A stretch of 27,713 nt of DNA, from positions 1-27,713 of the forward strand of contig DJXI01000041.1 in the NCBI GenBank assembly GCA_002449695.1. The letters run 5' to 3'. Of the stretch, positions 1 to 7,758 are shown piece after piece; position 1 is the first letter of the stretch, and each line of letters opens with the position of its first letter. The notes under the pieces were generated by a model. That model worked only from the letters and a program-made list of their open reading frames with translations, was not told the origin of the DNA and ran no database searches. The position numbers and the translations under genes are program-made. The stretch comes from Verrucomicrobia bacterium UBA7008. Its GTDB lineage: Bacteria; Verrucomicrobiota; Kiritimatiellia; RFP12; UBA1067.

Positions 1-1
1 A

Positions 2-229
2 TTTCAACAAGCCGCCGCGCATGTCTCGGCGAAGTTCGTCTTCGCGGACGGCACCGAGGTCGCCGGTTCCGTGACGGGCTGCGGCGAGAACCTGATCACG
101 GTCGCGTGGCCGGGCGAGCTGAGCGGCGTCGAGGACGGCACCGAGGTGACGCTCACCGTCACCCGCGTCGAGGGCGAGACGGAGTGCGTCTCCCTGCCCA
201 AGACGGCGATGGTCGTCAGCGCGGCGTAA
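2..229 (+). CDS. C-terminal fragment of an unrecognised protein (5' end outside window)
   Basis: Open from the left edge in frame 2 and ending at TAA 227-229, this gives the last 75 residues of a protein. The fragment is rich in Val, Thr, Gly and Glu and alternates polar and hydrophobic residues (for example VTLTVTRVEG), which suggests a beta-sandwich or Ig-like C-terminal domain. No catalytic motif is visible and I do not recognise the family. Codon use (GC-rich third positions) supports this frame over the other two. The next gene starts 72 nt downstream on the same strand and the pair may be cotranscribed. The start and total length cannot be known from this window. Confidence 0.6.
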   Translation, partial: FQQAAAHVSAKFVFADGTEVAGSVTGCGENLITVAWPGELSGVEDGTEVTLTVTRVEGETECVSLPKTAMVVSAA

Positions 230-301
230 GCAATGCGGCGGCGGGGAGGTGGACATTCGCTCCGCCGGCCCCGTCGCCGCAGCCATCGAAAGGAGCAGAA
301 C

Positions 302-682
302 ATGTTGAGACTCGTGTTCAATGTCGCGGCGAATCCGCCGCCGACGCGCAGGATAACGCTCGTCCAGCAGGTGGGCTATCCTGACAACGTGATTGACTTC
401 GGCGGCCCCATCGTCGCGGGCGGGGAGAACCTGCAGATGGGCGAGGGCGACACGCTCAAGCTCGAGATGTACGAGAACGGCCAGCCAGTTTCCGTCCTCG
501 ACCGGCTTGAGGCGATTGTGTCGATACCGACGGCCATCTCGTTCGCCAACAGGGTGAACACCTCCAGCCGACCAGATGGCGACTGGTGGGGGAAGCCCGT
601 CCTGCTCACCGCGACCATCGGCGGGGAGGAAGTTCGCCATTGGGTGACGTTCTACGACCCGTACGCATTGGTTGTTGAGTGA
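302..682 (+). CDS. Hypothetical protein, 126 residues
   Basis: ATG at 302 is preceded by a strong Shine-Dalgarno AAAGGAG at 289-295 (6 nt spacing), which decides this start over an in-frame codon further upstream. The product is about 126 residues, has no signal peptide or membrane segment, and starts MLRLVFN. It reads as a small all-beta protein (alternating strands, with GGEEVRHWVTFYDP near the end). I do not recognise a family. Codon use is less extreme than in the housekeeping genes to the right (GGC TAT CCT, ATA, AGG appear), which could mean an accessory or phage-derived origin, but that is weak evidence. A terminator-like hairpin follows at 716-749. Confidence 0.65.
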   Translation: MLRLVFNVAANPPPTRRITLVQQVGYPDNVIDFGGPIVAGGENLQMGEGDTLKLEMYENGQPVSVLDRLEAIVSIPTAISFANRVNTSSRPDGDWWGKPVLLTATIGGEEVRHWVTFYDPYALVVE

Positions 683-715
683 AGGTACATGTTGCGGCAG
701 AAAGTCCGGCCGATT

Positions 716-749
716 AAAAAAAAGCCGTTGCGCGTTGCGCGGCGTTTTT
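716..749 (+). terminator. Intrinsic terminator overlapping the nusA promoter
   Basis: Eight A residues (716-723), then GCCG (724-727), a loop, CGGC (740-743), one bulged G and five T (745-749). The A and T tracts can extend the GC stem. This would end transcription of the small gene at 302-682. The T tract runs directly into the extended -10 box of the nusA promoter, and the putative nusA -35 sits in the hairpin loop. Confidence 0.5.
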
Positions 750-757
750 GATAAAAT
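728..757 (+). promoter_or_regulatory. Promoter of nusA-infB
   Basis: Putative -35 TTGCGC (728-733), 18-nt spacer, extended -10 TGA-TAAAAT (749-757). The predicted start of transcription near 764 leaves a leader of about 70 nt before the nusA ATG. The same layout recurs at the rbfA, TPR-gene, tRNA and rpoB promoters in this window, which raises confidence in it. Confidence 0.65.
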
Positions 758-835
758 ATGTGCGATTTTCGGCGATCCAGCGGGTCGAACCGAGGGTCGT
801 AATTTGACTTGAACAACAATGAAGGAACGAAAGAA

Positions 836-2149
836 ATGGCGATGAACAATCCGTTGCTGGCGGTCGTGCAGCACATCGAGAACGAACGCGGCGTCAGTCG
901 TGAGATCGTTTTGACGGCGATTGAGCAGGCGATCAGCCAGGCCGCGCGCCGCAACCGCGACGTCACCGTCGATCTGCGCGTCGTCATCGACCGCAAGGAT
1001 CTTTCGCTCCACGTCTACGATACGTTCGTGGTGTCGGACGAGGAGACCGGCCCCGGCTTCATCTCCAGCGCGCGCGCCGTCCGCTTCAACCACGGCAACC
1101 CGGTGAAGGAGGGCGACACGATCGAGGTCGAGATGCCGGCCTCGCGCCTCGGGCGCATCGCGGCGCAGACCTCCCGCCAGATGATCATGCAGAAGATCCG
1201 CGAGGCCGAGCGCACCAACACGTTCGCGGAATACAAGGACCGCGTCGGCGACATCGTCTCGGGCACCGTCTCGGCCGTCGCCAACCGCGACCTCTACATC
1301 CAGGTCGGCAAGGTCGAGATGATCCTGCCCGGCAAGGAGCGCATCCCGACCGAGAATTTCCAGGTGGGCGACCCCATCCGCGCCATCGTCATCCGCGTCG
1401 ATCCCGAGGCGAAGGGGCCGAGCGTGACGGTGTCGCGCGCGAGCGGCAAGTTCGTCGAGGCGCTCTTCCGCCTGGAGGTGAGCGAGATCGCCGACGGCGT
1501 CGTCGAGATCATGGGCGTCAGCCGCGATCCCGGCTACCGCGCGAAGCTCGCGGTGCGCACGAACAACGAGAACGTCGATCCCGTCGGCGCGTGCGTCGGC
1601 CAGCGCGGCAGCCGCGTGCGGGCGATCGTCAGCGAGCTCAACGGCGAGAAGATCGACATCGTGCGCTGGAACGAGGACATCCGCCAGTACGTCGCCCAGG
1701 CGCTCGCGCCGGCGAAGCTCGAATCGATCGAGGTCGATCCCGTGCTGCCCAACACCGTCCACGTCGTCGCGGCGGCGGACCAGTATTCGCTTGCGATCGG
1801 CAAGCGCGGCCAGAACGTGCGCCTGACGACCAAGCTCGTCGGCTGGCACGTCGAGGTCAAGAAGTCGATGGCGACGGCGAGCTTTGAGGACCAGAAGGCC
1901 GAGGCGATCAAGGAGCTGGCGGAGACGTTCAGCGTCTCCACGGCGGTCGCGACGCAGATGGCGGACGCGGGGTACCTGACGGTCGACGGCATCGCCGAGG
2001 AGGACGAGGCGAGCTTCATCGCGGCGACGGGCCTCGACGAGGTGACGGCGAAGGGCGTCTACGCGGCGGCGCAGGCGGTCGCGGCGCTCACGGGCGGATC
2101 GGCGGCGTCGGACGGCGACGCGGCGGCGGGCACGGAGGACGCGGAATAA
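836..2149 (+). CDS. nusA: Transcription termination/antitermination factor NusA
   Basis: NusA binds RNA polymerase and nascent RNA and modulates pausing, termination and antitermination. The 437-residue product shows the family order: N-terminal RNAP-binding domain (about 1-125), S1 domain (VGDIVSGTVSAV... about 137-200), KH1 with GQRGSRV and KH2 with GKRGQNV, then a helix-hairpin-helix-like C-terminal region (FSVSTAVATQMADAGYLTV...) and an acidic Ala/Gly tail. ATG 836 is chosen because GAAGGA at 821-826 is suitably placed; ATG 842 (MNNPLL) is the alternative. rimP, which usually precedes nusA, is not here. infB follows after 12 nt, the common nusA-infB pairing. Confidence 0.97.
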   Translation: MAMNNPLLAVVQHIENERGVSREIVLTAIEQAISQAARRNRDVTVDLRVVIDRKDLSLHVYDTFVVSDEETGPGFISSARAVRFNHGNPVKEGDTIEVEMPASRLGRIAAQTSRQMIMQKIREAERTNTFAEYKDRVGDIVSGTVSAVANRDLYIQVGKVEMILPGKERIPTENFQVGDPIRAIVIRVDPEAKGPSVTVSRASGKFVEALFRLEVSEIADGVVEIMGVSRDPGYRAKLAVRTNNENVDPVGACVGQRGSRVRAIVSELNGEKIDIVRWNEDIRQYVAQALAPAKLESIEVDPVLPNTVHVVAAADQYSLAIGKRGQNVRLTTKLVGWHVEVKKSMATASFEDQKAEAIKELAETFSVSTAVATQMADAGYLTVDGIAEEDEASFIAATGLDEVTAKGVYAAAQAVAALTGGSAASDGDAAAGTEDAE

Positions 2150-2161
2150 GCGAGGGTTGGC

Positions 2162-4756
2162 ATGAGAGTCTATGAACTAGCGAAAGCGGCGGGCGTGACG
2201 AGCGCGGACGTCCTCAGGGCGGCCGAAGGATGCGGCGCGGAGGTGACGAACGCCATCAGCGTGATCGAGGCGGGCGAACTGGCCGCGCTTCAGGCGGCGG
2301 TGAAGGGCCTCGCGAAGGGCGACCTTGCGGCGAAGCGCGCCGCGAAGCAGGCGAAGGCGGCGGCCGCGCGCCAGGCGGCGACGGCGGCCGAGGCCGAGAA
2401 GCTGAAGCTCCATCTCGCGCTCGCCAAGGCGGCGAGCGAAGGCCAGAAGGTCGAGACGGCGGTGGCGCCGAAGGCGGTCGCGTCGGCCGCGCCGAAGAAG
2501 GCTGTGCCGCCGCCGGAGACGCCGGCCGCGCCGGTCAAGCTCGGGCCGATCTCGATCAACCCGCGCAAGCCGCAGCAGCCGGCCAAGCCGAAGCCGGCGA
2601 TTTCGATTTCCGTCGCGCCCGCGCAGCCCGCGGCCGCACCTGCGGCGCCGGCCCGGCCGGCGATCCGCATGGCGCCGGGCTACAAGCCGAAGGTCGCGGT
2701 CAAGCCCGCGCTGCAGGCGGGCCCGGTGAAGGTGGGCCTGACGGCGGCCGGCTTCAAGCCGCTTCCGCACGCGCCGGCGGGCTCGGGCGCGATCCGCATC
2801 ACCGTCGCGGCGCAGCCGAAGGTGCGGCCGCCCAAGGTGGTGGACTACGATGACGACGACGGCACGAAGAAGGGGCGCAAGGGCAAGGACGCGCAGAAGG
2901 CGTTCGAGAAGCGCGTGCCGCACGGCACGCCCGCGGCGGCGTCCGTCGGCGGCAGCATCAAGGTCAACGAGGAATCGCGCGAGATCGCGATCCGCGGCGC
3001 GGTCGTCGTCAAGGACCTCGCGGCCAAGCTCAACATCAAGCCGAACCGCCTGATCGCCGATCTGATGGGCCTGAAGATTCTCGCGTCCATCAACCAGCGC
3101 GTCGAGCCGGACATCGCGACGCAGGTGGCGGCGAAGTACGGCTTCAAGGTGACGGTCGAGCACGCGCGCAACAAGGACGCGGCCAAGCCCGTCCTCAAGG
3201 CGATCGACGCGGACGACCTCATTCCCGAGGATCCGCCCGAGACGCTCAAGCCGCGCGCGCCGGTCGTGACGTTCCTCGGCCACGTCGACCACGGCAAGAC
3301 GACGCTCATGGACTGGATCCGCAAGGAGCACGTCGCGGCGGGCGAGGCCGGCGGCATCACGCAGCAGATCTCCGCCTACCAGGTGGACATCGCCGGCCGT
3401 CTCATCACGTTCCTCGACACGCCCGGCCACGCCGCGTTCAGCGCGATGCGCGCGCGCGGTGCGCAGATCACCGACATCGCGATCCTCATCATCGCGGCGG
3501 ACGACGGCATCATGCCGCAGACGGAGGAGTGCATCAAGGTCGCGCGCCAGGCGGGCGTGCAGATCATGGTCGCGATCACGAAGGCCGACAAGCCGACGGC
3601 GAACGTCGACCGCGTCAAGCAGCAGCTCCAGAAGCGCGGGCTGACGCCGGAGGACTGGGGCGGCGACATCATCTGCTGCCCCGTCTCGGGCGTGACCGGC
3701 GCGGGCGTGGATGCGCTCTTGGAAAACATCCTGGTCCAGGCGGAAGTCCTGGAACTCACCGCGAACCCCAACCGCCGCGCGAACGGCTACGTCATCGAGG
3801 CGGAGCTCCAGCAGGGCCTCGGCCCGTGCGCGACGCTCCTCGTGGAGGGCGGCACGCTGAAGGTGGGCGACGCGATCCTGATCGGCGAGCACTTCGGCAA
3901 GGTCCGCGCGCTCATCGACGACCACGGCCGCCGCATCAAGGAGGCGCCGCCGGCGATGCCCGTCAAGGTGACGGGCCTTTCGGGCGTGCCCGAGGCCGGC
4001 GCGGAGTTCCGCGTGATGCTCGACGAGAAGCGCGCGCGCACGCTCGCGGAGGAGACGGCGCGCGAACGCAAGGAGCAGGAGCTGTCGACGAACAAGGCGG
4101 CGACGCTGGACGCGCTCATGTCGCGCATGGCGGCGGAGGGCAAGAAGGAGCTGAACGTCATCGTCAAGTCCGAGAACCGCGGCACGCTCGAGGCGGTCGT
4201 CGCGGCGCTCGAGGAGATCAAGTCCGAGAAGGTCGGCCTGAACGTGATCGGCACCGGGACGGGCAACGTCTCGATGACGGACGTCAAGTCGGCGGCGGCC
4301 GGCAAGGCCGTTATCGTCGGCTTCGACATCGCGAACGATTCGGGCGTCCAGAGCCAGGCGCGCCACGACGGCGTGCGGATCAACTCGTTCCGCATCATCT
4401 ACGAGCTCATCGACTTCGTCAAGCAGTCGATGCTCGACCTGCTGCCGCCGGAGTACAAGGAGGTCGTCCTCGGCCACGCCGAGATCAAGGCCATCTACGA
4501 CATCGGCAAGCTCGGCAAGATCGCCGGCTCGCAGATGAACGACGGCAAGCTCGTCGCGAAGGAGAAGTTCCGCATCCTGCGCAACAAGGCGGAGGTGTGG
4601 GACGGCAAGGTGCAGACGCTGCGCCACTTCAAGGACGAGGTCAAGGAAGTCACGGGCCAGCAGGAATGCGGCGTGTGCTTCGCGAACTACGAAGACTTCA
4701 AGGTCGGCGACATCATCGAGTGCTACCAGCTCGAAGAGCTGCCGAAGAGCCTGTAG
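2162..4756 (+). CDS. infB: Translation initiation factor IF-2
   Basis: IF-2 is the GTPase that places initiator tRNA on the 30S subunit and promotes subunit joining. The 864-residue product has an IF2_N helical domain at the start (VYELAKAAGVTSADVL), a long Ala/Pro/Lys-rich linker (about 50-270), a second IF2_N module (VVVKDLAAKLNIKPNRL), then the G domain. G1 GHVDHGKTT begins at residue 373 and G3 DTPGH at 419. G4 is TKAD from residue 473, where NKxD is usual, and G5 reads VSG rather than VSA. The beta-barrel and C-terminal fMet-tRNA-binding domains follow to the end, so the length is normal. ATG 2162 has GAGGG just upstream. Only 10 nt separate it from the pectinesterase gene downstream. 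Confidence 0.97.
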   Translation: MRVYELAKAAGVTSADVLRAAEGCGAEVTNAISVIEAGELAALQAAVKGLAKGDLAAKRAAKQAKAAAARQAATAAEAEKLKLHLALAKAASEGQKVETAVAPKAVASAAPKKAVPPPETPAAPVKLGPISINPRKPQQPAKPKPAISISVAPAQPAAAPAAPARPAIRMAPGYKPKVAVKPALQAGPVKVGLTAAGFKPLPHAPAGSGAIRITVAAQPKVRPPKVVDYDDDDGTKKGRKGKDAQKAFEKRVPHGTPAAASVGGSIKVNEESREIAIRGAVVVKDLAAKLNIKPNRLIADLMGLKILASINQRVEPDIATQVAAKYGFKVTVEHARNKDAAKPVLKAIDADDLIPEDPPETLKPRAPVVTFLGHVDHGKTTLMDWIRKEHVAAGEAGGITQQISAYQVDIAGRLITFLDTPGHAAFSAMRARGAQITDIAILIIAADDGIMPQTEECIKVARQAGVQIMVAITKADKPTANVDRVKQQLQKRGLTPEDWGGDIICCPVSGVTGAGVDALLENILVQAEVLELTANPNRRANGYVIEAELQQGLGPCATLLVEGGTLKVGDAILIGEHFGKVRALIDDHGRRIKEAPPAMPVKVTGLSGVPEAGAEFRVMLDEKRARTLAEETARERKEQELSTNKAATLDALMSRMAAEGKKELNVIVKSENRGTLEAVVAALEEIKSEKVGLNVIGTGTGNVSMTDVKSAAAGKAVIVGFDIANDSGVQSQARHDGVRINSFRIIYELIDFVKQSMLDLLPPEYKEVVLGHAEIKAIYDIGKLGKIAGSQMNDGKLVAKEKFRILRNKAEVWDGKVQTLRHFKDEVKEVTGQQECGVCFANYEDFKVGDIIECYQLEELPKSL

Positions 4757-4766
4757 GGACGGCGCG

Positions 4767-6632
4767 ATGCGAACGGCGGTTGCGGCGCTCGCCCTCCTGC
4801 TGGCGGCGGGCGCGTGGGGCAGGAAATCCGGCTACGGCACGGATTTCCCCGAACGGTACATCGCCAGCGACGGCGGCGAGATCCGGCTCCTGCCGGCGCT
4901 CCCGGCGAACGAGGTCGAGCAGGGCCACGTCAGCGGGCTGGCGGCGGCCGGCGGCTTCCTCTTCGATCTCGAATGGCGGGCGGGCCAGGTGACGAAGCTG
5001 CGCGTCTTCTCGAAGGACGGCGGCGTCTGCCGCATCCGCTCCGCCGGCGAAATCCGCTCGCCGATCCTGCGTACGCGCGCGTCCGACGGTGCGTCCGCGC
5101 CGTTCGGCTACGAATTTGACACGTCGCCCGGAGAGGTGGTGGAGCTCCGCGGCGCAGTCGGGCAGGCGGACTGGCCGCGTGCCGCCCGCGCGTTCCCCGA
5201 TCGTCTCCTCAAGACGGCGGAGGCCGCGCGCATCGCCGCGAACGTCCTCGCCGCCCAGCTGGACGTCGGCGGCTGGCCCGCGCACCTGCCGCTGAACGCC
5301 AAGTTCTCGCCGCGGGATCGCGCGGCGCTCGTGGCGGTGAAGGGCGACGCCGCGCGCGCCACGGTCGACGACGGCGCGACCGTGACCGAGCTCGACTTTC
5401 TCGCGCGCCTGTACGCGGCGACCGGCTCGGAAGCGGCGCGCGCGGCGGTCCGGCGCGGCCTTGACTTTCTGCTGACACTGCCGCCGGATGTCATTGCGCG
5501 GCCGACGGTGCGGCCGACGCTCGCGCTCGTCGCCTGCGCCCAGCCGCCGTTCGACCTCCCGCTGCCGCCGGAGACGCGCGCGGCGGCGCGGCAGGCGGCG
5601 GGGGACGGCGCGGAGGAACTCGCCGCGCAGGCGGCGCGCGCGCCCTACCGCGACGAGGTGCCGGCGGACGAGCCGCTCGTCCGGCGCGTGGACGGCGGCG
5701 CGTCGCTGCAGGCCGTCATCGATTCGCTGCCGGTGGATTCGCCGCGCCGGGCGGTCGTGCGCGTCGCGCCCGGCCGCTACCGCGAGAAGGTGAAGGTCGG
5801 CGCGAACCTGCGCAACGTCTGCTTTGTCGCCGACGATCCGCGCCCGGGAAAGACCGTCATCTCGTGGAACGATACGCCCGCGACGCCCCGTCCGGACGGC
5901 AAGGGGACGCTCGGCACGTTCGGCAGCTGCACGCTGCGCGTCGAAGGCAGCGACATTTCGTTCGACGGCTTTACGATCGAGAACACGGGCACGCCCGAGC
6001 GCCTCGCGGCGACGGGCGGCCGGGAGCAGGCGGGGCAGTGCGTGGCGCTCTTCGCGTGCGGCGACCGGTGCGCCTTCCGCAACTGCCGCATCCTCGGCTG
6101 GCAGGACACCGTCTACGCGGGCGGCACGGTGGGCGCGACGGCGGCGCGCCAGTATTTCGGGAACTGCTACATCGAAGGGGCGGTCGACTTCATCTTCGGC
6201 AACGCGGTCGCGCTCTTCGACACGTGCGAGCTCCATTCGCACCAGGGCGGCTACGTGACGGCGGGCAGCCACGAGCCCGAGCTGCCGTTCGGCTATGTGT
6301 TCGTCAACTGCCGCGTCACGTGCGGCGGCGGGAAGCAGACGCTGCTGGGCCGTCCGTGGCGGCCGTATGCGAACGTGGCGTTCGTCGGGTGCGACTTCGG
6401 GACGGCCGTCCTGCCGGCCGGCTGGAAGGACTGGACGACCGACTGCGGCCGCCGCGTCTACCGCAGCGCGGAGTACGGCTGCACGCACGACGGCGCGTTC
6501 AGCCGCGCGCCGTGGATCGCGGTCGGGACGCTGGACGATTTCCGCGCGCGCCTGTCGGCGGCCGGGATGGCGACGGCGGCCGACATCCTCGCGGGGCCGG
6601 ACGGCTGGCGGCCGATGGACGCCGCACGCTGA
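4767..6632 (+). CDS. Secreted multidomain pectinesterase (CE8)
   Basis: 621 residues with an N-terminal signal peptide (hydrophobic core AVAALALLLAAGAWG). The C-terminal half, from about residue 300, is a carbohydrate esterase family 8 pectin methylesterase: GQCVAL, the QDT motif with Asp447, VDFIFG with Asp474, and LGRPW with Arg529, so the catalytic Asp pair and Arg are present. It should demethylate pectin in the periplasm or outside the cell. Residues about 30-130 resemble the C-terminal beta domain of family GH95 fucosidases (EIRLLPALP, GLAAAGGF). Residues about 145-240 resemble the start of a family 10 pectate lyase (GGWP, DDGATVTELDFLARLY) but stop well short of a full lyase. Both resemblances are from memory. 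It lies 10 nt after infB and is probably cotranscribed, which is unusual for a secreted enzyme. Confidence 0.9.
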   Translation: MRTAVAALALLLAAGAWGRKSGYGTDFPERYIASDGGEIRLLPALPANEVEQGHVSGLAAAGGFLFDLEWRAGQVTKLRVFSKDGGVCRIRSAGEIRSPILRTRASDGASAPFGYEFDTSPGEVVELRGAVGQADWPRAARAFPDRLLKTAEAARIAANVLAAQLDVGGWPAHLPLNAKFSPRDRAALVAVKGDAARATVDDGATVTELDFLARLYAATGSEAARAAVRRGLDFLLTLPPDVIARPTVRPTLALVACAQPPFDLPLPPETRAAARQAAGDGAEELAAQAARAPYRDEVPADEPLVRRVDGGASLQAVIDSLPVDSPRRAVVRVAPGRYREKVKVGANLRNVCFVADDPRPGKTVISWNDTPATPRPDGKGTLGTFGSCTLRVEGSDISFDGFTIENTGTPERLAATGGREQAGQCVALFACGDRCAFRNCRILGWQDTVYAGGTVGATAARQYFGNCYIEGAVDFIFGNAVALFDTCELHSHQGGYVTAGSHEPELPFGYVFVNCRVTCGGGKQTLLGRPWRPYANVAFVGCDFGTAVLPAGWKDWTTDCGRRVYRSAEYGCTHDGAFSRAPWIAVGTLDDFRARLSAAGMATAADILAGPDGWRPMDAAR

Positions 6633-6641
6633 GTGCAACGC

Positions 6642-6671
6642 TTGCGGATGGCGGGGGGAATTTGATATACT
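6642..6671 (+). promoter_or_regulatory. Promoter of rbfA-truB-ribF, predicted leaderless
   Basis: -35 TTGCGG (6642-6647), 18-nt spacer, extended -10 TGA-TATACT (6663-6671). The rbfA ATG at 6681 lies 9 nt beyond the -10, so transcription should begin at or within about 3 nt of the start codon. There is no room for a transcribed Shine-Dalgarno. Confidence 0.7.
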
Positions 6672-6680
6672 GAAAAAACT

Positions 6681-7043
6681 ATGTCAGTTGATCGTCTCGA
6701 ACGGGTGAACAGCCTCTTGAAACGCGTCATCGCCGAATCGATGTTTTCGGTGATGCAGGGCGACTCGGTCGCGCCGGGCCTCCTCACGGTCACGGGCGTG
6801 CGCTGCGGCAAGGATCTGCGCGACGCGACGGTGTCCGTCTCGGTCTTCGGCGACGACGCGCTGAAGGAAACGGCGCTCCAGCACCTGAAGCACAACGCCA
6901 AGCGCTTTCAGTCCATCATCAACCGCGAAGTGCGCCTCAAGTTCACGCCGCGCCTCATCTTCAAGCTCGACCTGAGCCTGGAGAAGGGCGACGAAGTCCT
7001 GGCGCTCCTCGACAAGCTGCCGCCGGCCGCCGACAATGGCTAA
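6681..7043 (+). CDS. rbfA: Ribosome-binding factor A
   Basis: RbfA is a small KH-fold protein that binds the 30S subunit and assists maturation of the 16S rRNA 5' region. The 120-residue product has the normal family length and pattern: an N-terminal basic helix (RLERVNSLLKRVIAE), a central strand region ending in VSVFGDD, and the helix-strand pair LQHLKHNAKRFQSII..REVRLKFTPRLIF. ATG 6681 is the natural start and has no Shine-Dalgarno, in agreement with the promoter lying directly upstream. The 3' end overlaps truB by 8 nt, implying translational coupling. infB-rbfA-truB-ribF is a conserved bacterial order, here split by the pectinesterase gene. Confidence 0.93.
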   Translation: MSVDRLERVNSLLKRVIAESMFSVMQGDSVAPGLLTVTGVRCGKDLRDATVSVSVFGDDALKETALQHLKHNAKRFQSIINREVRLKFTPRLIFKLDLSLEKGDEVLALLDKLPPAADNG

Positions 7044-7758
7044 TCTCGCCCAGCTCCGGATGCTGGAGGAGCTGAGCGGTTTCCTCCTGGTGGACAAGCC
7101 CGCGGGTCTGCCGTTCTCGGCCGTCGTCAAGGCGGTCAAGCGCAAGTTCAATCTCGTCAAGGTCGGCCACGGCGGCTCGCTCGACGCGCTCGCGTCGGGG
7201 TTGCTCGTGCTGCTGATCGGCGACGCGAACCGCCACGTCGGCGACGTGATGGGCGCGGACCGCGCCTGGACGGGCACGCTCCAGCTGGGGCGCCGGACCG
7301 ATACGCACGACATCTACGGCCGCGTGACCGGCGAAGGCGATGCGGCGGCCGCGACGCCGGAGAAGATGGCGGCCGCGACGCGCGACTTCAAGGGCGACGT
7401 CTTCCAGACCGAACCGCGCTTCTGCTCGGTGCGGCGCGAGGGGAGCGGCGGCTACGAGATCGCGGACACGGGCGAGCACACGCAGTTCCTCGCGCACGTC
7501 TACCGCTTTGCGGTCGAGCCGCCGGACGCGGCGCACGTCGCCGCGTTCGCGCTCAAGGCGTCGAAGAGCGTCCTTGTGCGCACGCTCGTCAACGATTTCG
7601 GCGACGCGCTCGGCTGCGGCGCGTGCCTCAAGAGTCTGCGGCGCACGGCCATCGGCCGGCTGTCGGTCGATGCGGCGATCCCGTTCGACCGGCTCCTCGA
7701 AACGGAGGCGGGCGATTTCGCCGCGCTCGTCGTGCCGGCGGCAAAGGCGTTGCCATGA
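7036..7758 (+). CDS. truB: tRNA pseudouridine(55) synthase TruB, divergent and short
   Basis: TruB converts U55 of the tRNA T-loop to pseudouridine. The product is 240 residues, shorter than the roughly 300 of many bacterial TruB proteins, and has no obvious C-terminal PUA domain. FLLVDKPAGLPFS, KVGHGGSLDALASG (catalytic Asp50; usual form GTLDPLAtG) and LGRRTDTHDIYG are recognisable, as is a C-terminal VRTLVNDFG..LG..L..LRRT. The PP-Y-SA-K and YE-AR segments are degenerate (FQTEPRFCSVRREG, YEIAD). The active-site Asp is kept, so it is probably active but divergent. It overlaps rbfA by 8 nt and ribF by 4 nt (ATGA). Confidence 0.88.
   Translation: MANLAQLRMLEELSGFLLVDKPAGLPFSAVVKAVKRKFNLVKVGHGGSLDALASGLLVLLIGDANRHVGDVMGADRAWTGTLQLGRRTDTHDIYGRVTGEGDAAAATPEKMAAATRDFKGDVFQTEPRFCSVRREGSGGYEIADTGEHTQFLAHVYRFAVEPPDAAHVAAFALKASKSVLVRTLVNDFGDALGCGACLKSLRRTAIGRLSVDAAIPFDRLLETEAGDFAALVVPAAKALP

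Noticed and set aside
2177..4627. 816-codon open frame antisense to infB
   Set aside because: GC-rich third positions remove stop codons on the opposite strand. The translation is an Arg/Leu/Asp/Val-rich low-complexity product, while the plus strand encodes unmistakable IF-2.
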